Positions 1-11,403 of a stretch of DNA of 64,000 nucleotides are shown here, piece by piece. A program made the position numbers and the translations under genes. Every line of letters starts with the position of its first letter. The stretch's first letter is position 1. The stretch is from assembly GCA_004431415.1 (NCBI GenBank), contig QPMI01000059.1, positions 1-64,000 on the forward strand. The letters run 5' to 3'. The notes beneath the pieces are model-generated. The model was not told the origin of the DNA. It saw nothing but the letters and a program-made list of their open reading frames with translations, and searched no databases. This DNA is from Cyanophora paradoxa (Eukaryota > Glaucocystophyceae > Cyanophorales > Cyanophoraceae).

Positions 1-2370
1 CGTCGCTCGCGGCCGGCCACCTCGCGCGAGGGATCCCGCTAAGGGCTCTGCATGCGGCCTGCGCTACGAGCGAACGGCGGGGATCCCCGCAGCTAAGGCT
101 CGCGGTCGCTGACCGGTACCCTGCCTGCGGCGATGGGCGCAGGCGGAGGACGCGCCCGCGGCCGCAGAGTTTGCGGAGGTCCTCGCGCGCAGGGGACCCG
201 ACTCGCTTCGCTTCGCGGAGCCCGCTGCCGGGCTGACGCTCATCGGAGCGACGCTCCACCTCCGCGGCCCGGCGACGCCGCAGCCGCTCGAGCGCGACGG
301 CAACGCACTCGTGTGGAATGGCGAAGCCTACAGCATCGACGGCCGCGAGCTGCCCGACGGGGCCAACGACACGGCGGTGGGCGCTATGTCGATCGCGCTG
401 GGCTCTGCCGTGGCCTCTGCCCGCCGGCCGCTCACGCGCCTCTGCTCGCGCAGGCGGTCTTCGATATGTTCTGCGCGAGCGAAGGCGCGGAGGGCGTCGC
501 CGACGCGCTGCGGCGCGTCTGGGGGCCTTGGTCCTTCGCCTTCTACCAGGTGACCCAATTTGATCCGCGATTTGATCTCGCCGCGTTATGGCTTTGAACG
601 CGCCGCAGGCGGCCAGCCGCACGCTTTACTTCGGGCGGGACTTTCTCGGTCGTCGCTCGCTCCTCTTTCGCCCCGCCGGCCGCTCCAGCGGCTCCGGAAA
701 CGGCGTACCCCCCTCCGCCGCCTTCCGGGGCCTGCTCCTCTCCAGTACCCCCGTCCGCCCGGACGTGCGCGTGCGTTCCGACGGCGACGGGGACGGCGCG
801 GAGTGGGAGGAGGAGGCCAGCGGGCGGGCGGAGGGGTACGTCGACGTCTCCAAGGCGCGGAGGGGGGTACGGGAGGAGGACATCGGCCGGCGCGAGCGGC
901 GCGCCCGCCAGGCGGAGGGGAGGGGCGGCAAGAGGGTCGAGTTCGGAGGGGAGAAGCCGCAGGGGGGTAGGAGCCGCCCGGCCGAACCCGCCATCGACCC
1001 CTCCCCCACCGAGGGGGGTACCGGCGGCCGCCCCGGCCTCCTCTGGGAAGAGGTGCGCCGTACCCCACCCCCCGCGCACATAAGTACCCCTGAATGGCTA
1101 CCGGCAGCTCCCCACGCACGCCCTTTTTTCGGCGCGGCTTGAGGGGGGTACCTGGATCCTGCGCGAGCACCCCTGGTCCTCCCTCGGGGTACGCGGCTCC
1201 CGCCCCTTTCTTCCATCCGCCCCGCTGATCCCCGTACCCCCGCCCGCCCGCAGCACCCCCTCATCGACGCTTTCTCCCTACCCCCTTGCGCCCCTCCAGT
1301 ACCCCCCTCCGAGCTGCCAGCGGAGCTCCTTTCCCGCCTCGAATCATCCGTATCCCGCCGCGTCCGCTGCGTACCTCCTCCCCAGCGTGCGCCGTACCCC
1401 TCCCCCTTTCCCGTACCCCAATTTTGAAATCCGGTATCGCCGCAGGCCCGGGCGACGCGCGGGTCGCTGTGCTCTTCTCCGGGGGTATAGACAGCATGGT
1501 CGTACGCTCGTCGCTTTCGCTGTACCCCCGGATTAATCCCCCCGCGCCTCGGCCGACATGCGTGTTCCATCCGCAGCTGGCCGCCCTCGCGAGCCGGCAT
1601 CTACCCCCCGACGAGCCTATTGACCTGCTGAACGTTCGCCTGGGCCTACCCCCTTCCGTTCCTCTCTGCTTCTTGTTCTGATCCTCGGGGGGTACAGGTC
1701 GCGTTCGGCGAGCGGCCCCACGCGGCTCCGGATCGGATCACGGCTGTCAACGGCCTCTCGGAGCTGCGGTACCCCCGGCCCCCAGCCGACGCCCCCTTCC
1801 ATTCGATGACGTACCCCCCCTCGCCGCAGATCGCTGTGCCCTGGGCGGCAGTGGCGCCTCGTGCTCATTGACGCGCGGGCCGAGGAGATCGTACCCCACA
1901 AGGCTCGTCCGCCCGCCCCCATCCCGTACCCCCCCCCCTCACGAAGCCATCTGATTCCTGTACCCCCCCCCCTCAGGACCGAATTTACAGCCTCATGCAC
2001 CCGGCCTCCTCCGTCCTCGATTTCAGCATAGGGACCGCCCTCTGGTTCGCGTCCTCCGCAAAAGGTGAGAAGACAGAACAGACGAACGAAGGATCAATTT
2101 GAAAGGGGGGTACGCGCTTCGCGCAGGGCACTTGTACGAGGAGGAGGGGGACCGGAACATTGCCTCCCGCCACGCGCGCTACGCCGAAGTACCCCCCGAG
2201 GCGGCTGCGGCGCTGGGCAGGGTACGCATTTCTCCTCCCTCCCTCCCCGCCCCCCTTACCCCCCGCAACGCTTTCGAAGGAGGAGGAAGACAAGCCTGAG
2301 GGGGAGGAGAAGGAGGAGGAAGGGGGGGGAGAAGGGCCTGCCAAGGCCGGGAAGTGCCCCGCGGTGCGTA

Positions 2371-2401
<31 letters not shown>

Positions 2402-4216
2402 TCCTCCTACGTCCTAGCCTTGCCCCCGCCGCCAAAGTCTTCCCTTCGCTTCCTCCTTTTAAGTCTCGCCCAGTCTTTGCCTTACCGTCCCTGGCCCGCG
2501 CTCCTAGCCTAGCCAGCGCGCGCGGCCTGGCCTCTTATCTTCCTCCTCCTCCTCCTCCTCCTCCTTAGCCCGGCTCGCGCCAGTGCGGTACCTCCTAAGT
2601 TTTAAAAGCCCCTCTCCTAAGCCCGGCGTACCCCCATCTCCTCCTAAGTTTTAAAAGCCTCGCTCTAGCCTCGCTCTAGCCTCGCGGCCTCGCGGCCTTG
2701 CCACTGCCTCTCTGGAGCGCGCCTGACGCGGGGCGGGCGGGCGGGCGGGCGGGCGGCAGTGCCGGTCGTGGACGGCGAAGGCGGCGTGCGGGTGGGGCCT
2801 CTGCCGCTTCTGCTGCGACAAGGCCGCCAACGTCTGCAAGGCGCGCGCGCGCGCCCGCGAGGAGAGGGGCGGGGCGGGGCGGGGCGGGGGCGCGATTCTA
2901 GGTGCATGCGCGCGGCCCTGACTTCGGGTGCGGCCGGGGTACAGGCGCACAGGACGAAGGGGTACATGGCGCAGCGGGCGGAGGCGCACGCCGAGTGGCT
3001 CCGCCAGAAGTACGCCGACCTCTACGGTGCGGTACCCCCATCCCCTTCCCCCCCCCTTCCTCCTCCCTCCCTAACCCTCCCCCCACAGCCGAGGAGATCG
3101 GGCGCGGCGCGCCTTACGCGAGCGCCGCGCGGGTGCTGCTCTCCGGCCTCGGCGCGGACGAGCAGCTCGCGGGGTGCGCCTCTGTCACCTAAAACTCTTT
3201 GTACTAGAGCGCTAGCTTGCTGGGATCTAGATATCTGGATTTATCTCGATGATCTGGACCTAGCTATAGGACCCCTCGTTGCAGACGAGCGGCGCTCAGG
3301 GTGCGCCCCTGAGATCTAGATATCTAAATATATGTAGACCTAAATATCTAAATCTATCTAAATATCTGGGCCTAGCTGTAGAACGCCTCGGCGCAGACGA
3401 GCGGCTTTTCCCTCCCCAGGTCTCACGCCCGGGGCGCGCAGGTACCGGCGGCACCGGGTGCGGCACGGGCGGGAGGGCCCCTCCGGCGTCATGCGGTGCG
3501 CCGCCAGCTTGCTCTCCTCCCCCCTCCCCCTCTTCCCTCCCCCCCCCCCACCTTCGTTCGCAGGGAGCTGGGGGAGGAGGTGCGGCGGCTGTGGCGGCGC
3601 AACCTCGGCCGCGACGACCGCATGGCATCCGACTGGGGCCGCGAGGTGCGCGCGCTCGAGCCGGGCCGTGGGCACCTTAAGATAGATAGATAGATAGATA
3701 GCCTTAAGATAGGACCGAGGACACCTTAAGAAAGATAGATAGATAGCCTTAAGATAGGACCGAGGACACCTTAAGAAAGATAGATAGATAGCCTAAGATA
3801 GGACCGAGGACACCTTAAGAAAGATAGATAGATAGCCTTAAGATAGGACCGAGGACACCTTAAGAAAGATAGATAGATAGCCGCGAGGTCCGCGCGCGAG
3901 GGCCCGACCTCAACATTCGATAGAAATGGAGGCGGCCGTACCCGTCCGCCGCTCACCCGCGCCGCCCCGCGCCCCTCCTCTCGTTCAGCTGCAAAGCGGC
4001 CGCGCAAAGCGGCGCCCCGATAGATGCATACATACTCGAACAGAACGTACTCGATCGAGACTAGGCCGTGGCCACCAGACCCCTCGGCGGCCGCCTCTCA
4101 TGATCACCCGCGCCGCCCCGCGCGTCCTTACACCCTCTCTTCCTCTCAGCTTCGGACGCCATTCCTGGACGACGAGCTGGTGGCCTGGCTCGCCCCGCTA
4201 CCCCTCTCCTGGTCCG

Positions 4217-4248
<32 letters not shown>

Positions 4249-4769
4249 CTGGCCCCGAGTCCTTCTTCTGTTCTAGAAGGGCGTCTAGATAAAACTCGTC
4301 CCTACGGCCCTGCACACTGGCCCAGTCTGGTGCAGTACTCTAGATTTGAGTATAACACGCGCGCGTACCCGCAGCCGAGCCGACCTATCTCTACCCCCCG
4401 GGGTGGGCGACAAGCTCCTCCTGCGCCAGGTGCGCGTACCCCCCTCCTCCTCTTCCCCCCCCTTCCGTATTCTTATACCCCGGCAGGCGGCGAGGCTGCT
4501 GGGGCTGGGCCCCTCCGCCGGACTCGTCAAGCGCGCCATTCAGTTTGGGTCCCGCGCCGCCCGCCAGGTACCCCCCTCGAGCTCTCTTTCTCGTACCCCT
4601 CCCCTCGAATCTGAAACCGTACCCCCCTCCCCGCCAGTTCCACGCGCACGTGAAGCACGCGGACCGTACCCTCGTCTTCGAGTCGGGGCCGGCGGTGCCC
4701 CCCTCCGGTTCTTTCCCTGTAGCTTCCGCCCCCTCCGCCGCCGGCCCCTCTGCCCTCGCCTCGGCGTGA
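1..4769 (+). CDS. ASNSD1: ASNSD1-like asparagine synthetase domain protein, multi-exon, 5' partial
   Basis: The gene encodes an N-terminal glutamine-amidotransferase-like half and a C-terminal asparagine-synthetase-like (PP-loop) half, the ASNSD1 layout. The family's biochemical activity is poorly known. Visible exons in order: GATase-like segment ending NDTA (to 376), 454-549 (GPWSFAFYQ), 609 onward (FGRDFLGRRSLLF), the PP-loop VAVLFSGGIDSMV near 1460-1500, LAALASRHLPPDEPIDLLN near 1576-1635, APDRITAVNGLSELR near 1725-1770, VLDFSIGTALWFAS near 2011-2060, VLLSGLGADEQLAG near 3130-3172, LWRRNLGRDDRM near 3590-3625, LRTPFLDDELVAWL near 4150-4190, DKLLLRQ near 4408-4430, and KRAIQFGSRAARQ near 4528-4567. 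Several introns begin GTACCC and are C-rich. The usual MCGI start is not in the window, so the first exon lies upstream. The last exon stops at 4767-4769. The linker around 700-1440 is not resolved. Identity is strong; some exon edges are uncertain. Confidence 0.88.
3190..3425 (+). repeat. Intronic copies of a neighbouring exon's end
   Basis: This ASNSD1-like intron follows the exon ending GLGADEQLAG. Twice it repeats a degraded version of that exon end (a cagacgagcgg core near 3282-3293 and again near 3392-3403, the first followed by a copy of the exon's 3' flank gggtgcgcc). Short AT-rich palindromic stretches (agatctagatatct-like) separate the copies. I read this as local duplication of the exon/donor junction. 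Confidence 0.5.
3673..3882 (+). repeat. 45-bp tandem repeat (about four copies) in an ASNSD1-like intron
   Basis: A unit of about 45 bp repeats about four times. It contains gccttaagat, aggaccgagg, acaccttaag and a short run of agat tetranucleotides. Copies differ mainly in the number of agat repeats. It lies in the intron between the NLGRDDRM and LRTPFLDD exons. Confidence 0.85.
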
Positions 4770-5206
4770 GATTAGTGCGCATGCTGCAGGCCGAGGACAT
4801 CCCAGATTGAGATTCTGAGATCTAGACTGTAGAGCCGCCAGCTACTCCGCCGTTTTGTTTGGATCCGTTCTAAAGCCGATCCGCCGATCCCGGGTCCGTT
4901 TCATGCCAGCCGCGGCGCCTGACGTCCGATCCGGATCCGACGGTCGACATGCTGTTCTGTGCTCGAGCTTTGATTGAGGCCTGCGCGCGTGCGCACCGAC
5001 GTATACGTAAAATCGTCATTTTTAATTAAACGTACACGTAAACGCTGGCCGCGCACGCTAGCGCTGGCGCCGCATGCGCACGACCGCGAGGGGGTACATG
5101 TACAACGGGATCGTCAGTCTGCAAACTTCGCGAGGCTCAGCGGCTGCAGCTAGCTGCATCGTTCGCTAGGCCTCTCGTCCAGCGACGAGCGACTCGGCGG
5201 TTCTCG
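4770..5206. other. Intergenic spacer between the ASNSD1-like and F-box genes
   Basis: No coding exon is visible. The segment holds scattered palindromic words (gatccg, gtacac, agctgcagctagctgc) and is less C-rich than the introns on either side. It should contain the 3' end of the first gene and the promoter of the F-box gene. I see no clear TATA box. Confidence 0.4.
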
Positions 5207-7388
5207 ATGGGTCGCGACCAGCAGCTGCAGGGAGAACAGCGGAAGCCCGCGCCGTCCGAGAGGCCCTCGAGCGATGCAAGCGGTCTGTCGGGCTCTTCTG
5301 CAGCTGCGGATGTGACGGGGAGCGACGCGCGCGCCGAGAACCCGTTCGACCAGCTGCCGGACTGTCTAGTGCAGCGGATCCTTGGCGAGCTGGAGGCCAC
5401 GGAGGCCTTCGAGACGAGCGAGCTGCACGCCATCGATCGGCGGTTCCGGCGGCTCGTCTGCGGCGTCCATTGGAAGGAGCTGCGCATCGGGTCAGCTGCA
5501 GACCCGCAGCTGGCTGCGGCCGCGGTCGACCAGCAGTTCGAGCAGCTCGCGAGGAGAGCAATTGATCGCCTTCAGCGCGGCGCGCTTCTCGGCGCTGCGC
5601 GAGTGGTGGTTGGCACTCTAGATCTGTGCGGGGGCGCCGGCCGCGGCGCCAGGGGCGAGCAGGCGTATGTGTACACTGCAGACGAAATCGAAGCCTGCCG
5701 TAAAGCCGTATATGCGTTGACGAGTGAGTCCTCGAGATTCGCTCTTCTGTCGAGCTCTTCTAAACTTCGCGCTCGTTTCGCAGAGCTGCTCGGCGCCCTT
5801 GCGACAGGGCCCGTGCCGCTGGAGGAGGTCGTGTTCGACTCTTTTGTTATCAGAAGCTGGCCTGATCATGCCGTTGAAGAGGAGGAAGCGATCGCTTCCC
5901 GGCGCTTGTCGCTGGAGAGCGTCGCGCAGTCCTTTTTGGTAGCCCTCAGCCCGGCCGCCGCTCTGCGATCGCTCGTCTGCTCGGGCTACGGCGAGCCGAT
6001 CGGAAGATCGATTGCAGCGACAGCGGGCGCCCTCTCAGGGGCCGCGCCTCCTTCGCTCCGTTCTCTTGTACTGGAGGACGTCGACCTCTCCCGTGACGAC
6101 GTGGTGCGCTTCAATTTGATCGCGGCGTCATCGCGCTCAGTCTGACCTAGCTATATATGACTTCATGACATGCTCTGACATGCAGGCTCTGACATGACTT
6201 CGTGCGCAGGGCGCTCTCCAAAGAGCCTGGCCCGCTCTGCAGAGGTTCCGCTTCGGATCGCCAACCGAACCCGAAGCTATGCTTCAGCTCGCGGGATTCC
6301 AAGATCTACGCGAACTTGAAGCGAATTTCTCCGAAATTGAAGAGGGCGAAATTGATGGCGCGCTGTGCTTCATCGCATCATCCCCGTGCGCTCTTCGCCT
6401 CCGTGTGCTCGATCTGGGATCCCCTTCCGTGGGACCGGACGGACTGAGCGCGATGCTGCGCCTGCGCGCCCTCGAGCGGGTATCGATAGCCGTGCGCCTC
6501 TCGCGATCGTTCTCTGATCTGGTTCTGATTTTATGATCATGATGAGCCGGATCTAATTATAAGCATCGTCTGCAGGTCGATCACAAGTCGGCGGGCGTCA
6601 TCGGCGGCTTGGCCGACCTACCCGAGCTTCGCTGCCTTAAGCTTATGCTCGACACTCATGTGCCCTTACTTTCGGATTCTATCGACATGTATATATTTGA
6701 AACGTTGATGATCATATCGATACATCTTAATATGCACTTAAATCGTTGAATCTCTTTTGTTTTCTCATTTATACCTGATACAGGTCGACGGCGTACCGGA
6801 CGACGGCTCTGGCATCCCCCGCGCGGCCGCAGCTGCGATTCAGCAGTGCAGGCGACTGGAGCGGTCTGAGATCAGCAGCCTGCAGAGTGTCGACCCGGCA
6901 GAGGCTGCCGCGCTCGTTCGCGCGGCACGCCCGTCGCTTGCGATTCTAGATCTGTACGTTTATGGAGAGAACTCGGCTGCTACGTCTGATTTCATTGCGG
7001 TGCGATTGCTTTTCATTCGCATGCCTCTAAATGCCCATAGCTACATGTACATGTCTCGCCCGCAATGTAAATTGACCGCACGGCGCCTGCACCTGCGCAG
7101 GAGGTCGCGCGGGGCGCGCCTCGTCTCGAGAAAGCCTCCGTCCACCACAGCATCGATGGCGATGGACTGCAAGGCGCTGGAATACCGGCACTAGCGCCCC
7201 TTCTGCGGCTCCGCGGCTGCACGCCGCAGGGCCGGCCCGGGCTTTCTATCACGTTCGCCGTTGTCCCAGGGTGGTCGCCGGTCTCCGACCTGGCGAGGAA
7301 CGTCATCGGGGGCTGGTTCTTCAACGAGACCGAGGGTCCCGTCAAGGTTCAAGTAGGTCCAATTACTCGAGAAATTTGTATTTATTGA
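5207..7388 (+). CDS. F-box-like protein with leucine-rich C-terminal region
   Basis: Five exons join in phase 0 throughout: 5207-6103, 6210-6491, 6576-6659, 6784-6999 and 7101-7388, giving about 588 residues. An F-box-like segment (NPFDQLPDCLVQRILGELE) lies at about residues 45-65. Leucine-rich strand motifs follow (LRSLVLEDVDL, LRLRVLDLGS, LPELRCLKLML, PSLAILDLYVYG), as expected of an FBXL-type substrate adaptor of SCF ubiquitin ligases. That role is inferred from family knowledge. A strong GTGAGT donor and a cag acceptor inside exon 1 (5723 to 5782, 60 nt, frame-neutral) could mark an optional extra intron. The ATG at 5207 opens the frame. The C-terminal VIGGWFFNETEGPVKVQ is partly duplicated 1.1 kb downstream. 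Confidence 0.75.
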
Positions 7389-7608
7389 GTATCATGTGCT
7401 ATGATATTTTATGGGATTAATACAGCCGGGTGTATACCGTTGTAAAAGCAGAACGTTGAATAGCAGTCAATCGATATCCCTCCCCTCCCCTCCCCCCCCT
7501 CCCCGGCACCCTCCTCCGAGGCTCCCCCTTCCCGCCTCCATCCCTTCCCGGCATATATAATCATTGATCACGTTGCACACCGCTGCTTGGCCGTCCTGCG
7601 CATGCCAC
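7389..7608. other. Short spacer after the F-box gene
   Basis: Contains AT-rich 3' flank followed by a C-rich tract (7480-7550). No gene is visible. Confidence 0.4.
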
Positions 7609-8290
7609 CTAGCTAGCTAGCACTTGGGGGCCCGCCCCCGGCCCCTCCGCCCGGGCTTCCTCCCCCTTCGAACCGGGCGAGCCACGCGGCCCTGACCTGC
7701 CCCCGGCCCCGAAGATCAGATGAGCGGGCCCGGGGGGGGGGGTACGCAAACAGCTCCCCGCACCTGCTCCCGCACCGCCGCTGGGTTCTCGTCGGCCTGC
7801 GCGGGGGAGAGTATAGGGGGGAAAACCAGCTGCAGGGGGGTAGAGCGCAAGCAAGGGGGTACCTGCTTCGCGGAGCTTCAAGGCTTCTTGGGCGCTGCGC
7901 CCTTGCGCTTCGCCGCGCCCTCGCGCGGGGCCGCGGGCGAGGCGGGGGCCGCGGGCGAGGCGGGGGCCGCGGGCGGCGCCGATGCCGGGCGGGGTGCAGA
8001 AGAGGATGCCGCCGCTGTCGCCGCCGCCGCCGCCGCCGCTGTCGCCCCTCCGCCGCCGCTGCTGGGCGCTCCTGCGGCTTCTGCCTCGCCCTCCCCCTTC
8101 CGCTTCTTCCCCTTCCGAAGTTCCCTCCAGCTCTGCGGGGGGTACCGGGTTGAGGAAGGCTTCGCGTACCTGCGGGGGGTACCGGGTTGAGGAAGGCTTC
8201 GCGTGATCTCGTACCCCCTTGAGGCTTCGCGTACCCGCCGCCTGGGTGCGGAAGATCGCCTGCTTGTCCCGGAGAGGAAGATCATGACCC
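7609..8290 (-). pseudogene. Broken 3'-end copy 1 of the FN3-domain gene
   Basis: On the minus strand this matches the last exons and introns of the gene at 27884-30052. It keeps DKQAIF, KGKKRKGEGEAEAAGA, the Ala/Pro-rich linker, PREGAAKRKGAAPKK, the GTACCC-type introns and the shared 3' flank. The FN3 exons and everything upstream are absent. The DMGQEDKQ segment is interrupted, so no intact product is expected. Confidence 0.75.
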
Positions 8291-8402
8291 ATGTCCTTCG
8301 TTAGATCTGGCGTTAGATCTAGAATAGATCTAGATCTAGATCTGGCGTTAGATCTAGAATAGAAGGGAAGAGATCTAGAATAGAAGGGAAGAGATCTGGC
8401 GC

Positions 8403-8456
8403 GAAGTGTCATAGGGGGCTGGTTCCTCAACGAACCCCAGGGCCCCCTCAAGGTTC
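8403..8456 (+). pseudogene. Duplicated tail fragment of the F-box gene
   Basis: Reading VIGGWFLNEPQGPLKVQV then stop, this matches the F-box gene's C-terminus (VIGGWFFNETEGPVKVQV). The non-coding flank that follows also resembles the true gene's 3' flank (shared attgagtatcgtg-like and gattaatat words). No other exons accompany it. It appears to be the start of a ~1.1-kb tandem duplication that carried the F-box tail together with the adjoining FN3-gene copy. Confidence 0.7.
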
Positions 8457-8589
8457 AAGTATAAGCACGTGGCTCCAATATTCATTACTTGTGAATTCGG
8501 TTTTTTTTCATTGAGTATCGTGGGCCATCGTACTTGATGAGATTAATATTGCATCGAGCTCGAGTTCTTCGGCTACATTAAAATTACAT

Positions 8590-9320
8590 AAGTAGCGGTA
8601 TTCGTAACTGAGTGGTCCCACTACTCCCCCCCCCCCCCCCCCCCACAGGCTGGCCCCTCGCTAGCCTACGGCCCCCCCCCACCGGCCCCTCCGTCCGGCC
8701 GGGCTTCCTCCCCCCTCGAACCGCGCAAGCCACGCGGCCCGGACCTGTCCCCAAAATTAGGTGGGCCCCCGGGCGACTCCGAGCGGGGTACACATAAACA
8801 GCTCCCCGCACCTGCTCCCGCACAGCCGCTGGGTTAACGTTCGCGTCGGCCTGTGCGGGGGAGAGGAGGGTCAGATGGCTGAAATAGAAAACCAGGGCGG
8901 TAGAGACTCTGAGAGCAAGCTTGGGGGGTACCTGTTTTGCGGCGAGCTTCTTGGGCGCTGCGTCCTTGCGCTTCGCCGCGCCCTCGCGCGGGGCCGCGGG
9001 CGAGGCGGGGCCCGCGGGCAGAGCCGGCGCCATCGCCGGCTCCGCCGGACCGGGCAGGGTGCATAAAATTAAAGGGGTCTAGCGCTGCCACTGTCGCCGC
9101 TGCTGCTGCAAAGCTGGACGCTCCTGCGGCTTCTGCGGCCTCTGCCTCCCCCTCGAGCTCGAGCTCCCCCTTCCGCTTCTTCCCCTTCTTGTTTTCCAAG
9201 TTCCCTCCAGCTCTAGATCTGCAGGCGGGACCGGGTCGCGTCGGGGCGCGATCTCGTCCCCCATTGACGTTTTGCCTACCCGCCGCCTGTGTGCGGAAGA
9301 TCGCCTGCTTGTCCCGGATC
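8590..9320 (-). pseudogene. Broken 3'-end copy 2 of the FN3-domain gene
   Basis: This is a second minus-strand relic of the FN3 gene's 3' end. It keeps the motifs PREGAAKRKDAAPKKLAAKQ and KKGKKRKGE and the same terminal region. It is decayed independently of copy 1; for example, part of the Ala/Pro linker is replaced by an AT-rich segment near 9058-9080. Its upstream edge runs without a break into the first unit of the tandem cassette array. Confidence 0.75.
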
Positions 9321-9612
9321 CGGAGTCCTCCTAATTATGACCCATGTCGACGTCCTTCGAATTCGACGTTAGATCTAGAATATTAATAGGAGGGAAGAGA
9401 GAGGATCGAGGGGGATCGCTTTAAAATTGCTTCGAGCTCGAGGGCCTAGCTCTTTTTCGAGGGCCCTGCATTGATTCTAGCTATATAGCTCGCCCTTTTT
9501 GCGAAATTAAATTGCCCTTTCGCGAATTAATTCTCAGGATCCTCGAGCTCTTCTTCGAATCCAGCTTCGAATTTGGCGCGAAAACGCGTACGCGATCGAC
9601 ATTGACCGCGCG

Positions 9613-9948
9613 ATGCCGCCGAGGAAGCGCGTGCACAAGCAAGCGAATTCGAAGCAGTTGCAGACGACGGAGGCCATCGCGAATGCGGCGACGAACCTTC
9701 CAGGTCTAGAAGCGCTGGCGAATCTTGACCTCGAGCAGCTGCCCGGTGCGTGCGTGCGCGCTTGCCTGTACATGTGCCACGAAATTGACACGAAACTCGC
9801 AGATGACGTTCTTCTCGCCGTTTACCGCGGTGTAGTGCGAACGGAAGGCGTCTGCGGGCTCGTCCGCTCCCTTGGAGCCGCTTCTCGACGCCTTCGGCAT
9901 CTCTGTTGGCAGCCTGAGTTCTTCGAGGAGCCCGAGCTCGCGATCGGG
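9613..9948 (+). pseudogene. Array unit 1, exon-1 copy
   Basis: Open from ATG through the ELAIG end of exon 1, then reads 22 residues into repeat-specific sequence before a stop. It has the four-G donor context (cgatcggggtgcgg). It lies directly downstream of the FN3-gene relic. Confidence 0.8.
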
Positions 9949-10243
9949 GTGCGGAGTCCTCCTAATTATGACCCATGTCGACGTCCTTCGAATTCGACGT
10001 TAGATCTAGAATATTAATAGGAGGGAAGAGAGAGGATCGAGGGGGATCGCTTTAAAATTGCTTCGAGCTCGAGGGCCTAGCTCTTTTTCGAGGGCCCTGC
10101 ATTGATTCTAGCTATATAGCTCGCCCTTTTTGCGAAATTACATTGCCCTTTCGCGAATTAATTCTCAGGATCCTCGAGCTCTTCTTCGAATCCAGCTTCG
10201 AATTTGGCGCGAAAACGCGTACGCGATCGACATTGACCGCGCG

Positions 10244-10579
10244 ATGCCGCCGAGGAAGCGCGTGCACAAGCAAGCGAATTCGAAGCAGTTGCAGACGACG
10301 GAGGCCATCGCGAATGCGGCGACGAACCTTCCAGGTCTAGAAGCGCTGGCGAATCTTGACCTCGAGCAGCTGCCCGGTGCGTGCGTGCGCGCTTGCCTGT
10401 ACATGTGCCACGAAATTGACACGAAACTCGCAGATGACGTTCTTCTCGCCGTTTACCGCGGTGTAGTGCGAACGGAAGGCGTCTGCGGGCTCGTCCGCTC
10501 CCTTGGAGCCGCTTCTCGACGCCTTCGGCATCTCTGTTGGCAGCCTGAGTTCTTCGAGGAGCCCGAGCTCGCGATCGGG
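10244..10579 (+). pseudogene. Array unit 2, exon-1 copy
   Basis: Intact exon 1 with four-G donor context. Because the upstream stretch has acattgcc in place of aattgcc, the frame is also open from an ATG at 10130, which would give 172 residues. The extra N-terminus is probably not used. Confidence 0.8.
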
Positions 10580-10873
10580 GTGCGGAGTCCTCCTAATTAT
10601 GACCCATGTCGACGTCCTTCGAATTCGACGTTAGATCTAGAATATTAATAGGAGGGAAGAGAGAGGATCGAGGGGATCGCTTTAAAATTGCTTCGAGCTC
10701 GAGGGCCTAGCTCTTTTTCGAGGGCCCTGCATTGATTCTAGCTATATAGCTCGCCCTTTTTGCGAAATTAAATTGCCCTTTCGCGAATTAATTCTCAGGA
10801 TCCTCGAGCTCTTCTTCGAATCCAGCTTCGAATTTGGCGCGAAAACGCGTACGCGATCGACATTGACCGCGCG

Positions 10874-11209
10874 ATGCCGCCGAGGAAGCGCGTGCACAAG
10901 CAAGCGAATTCGAAGCAGTTGCAGACGACGGAGGCCATCGCGAATGCGGCGACGAACCTTCCAGGTCTAGAAGCGCTGGCGAATCTTGACCTCGAGCAGC
11001 TGCCCGGTGCGTGCGTGCGCGCTTGCCTGTACATGTGCCACGAAATTGACACGAAACTCGCAGATGACGTTCTTCTCGCCGTTTACCGCGGTGTAGTGCG
11101 AACGGAAGGCGTCTGCGGGCTCGTCCGCTCCCTTGGAGCCGCTTCTCGACGCCTTCGGCATCTCTGTTGGCAGCCTGAGTTCTTCGAGGAGCCCGAGCTC
11201 GCGATCGGG
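10874..11209 (+). pseudogene. Array unit 3, exon-1 copy
   Basis: Intact exon 1 with four-G donor context. The next unit's upstream region is the one hit by the mobile elements. Confidence 0.8.
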
Positions 11210-11403
11210 GTGCGGAGTCCTCCTAATTATGACCCATGTCGACGTCCTTCGAATTCGACGTTAGATCTAGAATATTAATAGGAGGGAAGAGAGAGGATCG
11301 AGGGGGATCGCTTTAAAATTGCTTCGAGCTCGAGGGCCTAGCTCTTTTTCGAGGGCCCTGCATTGATTCTAGCTATATAGCTCGCCCTTTTTGCGAAATT
11401 AAA

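Noticed and set aside
626-1600. Minus-strand 324-codon frame
   Set aside because: It is the antisense shadow of the ASNSD1-like gene, whose conserved motifs are on the plus strand.
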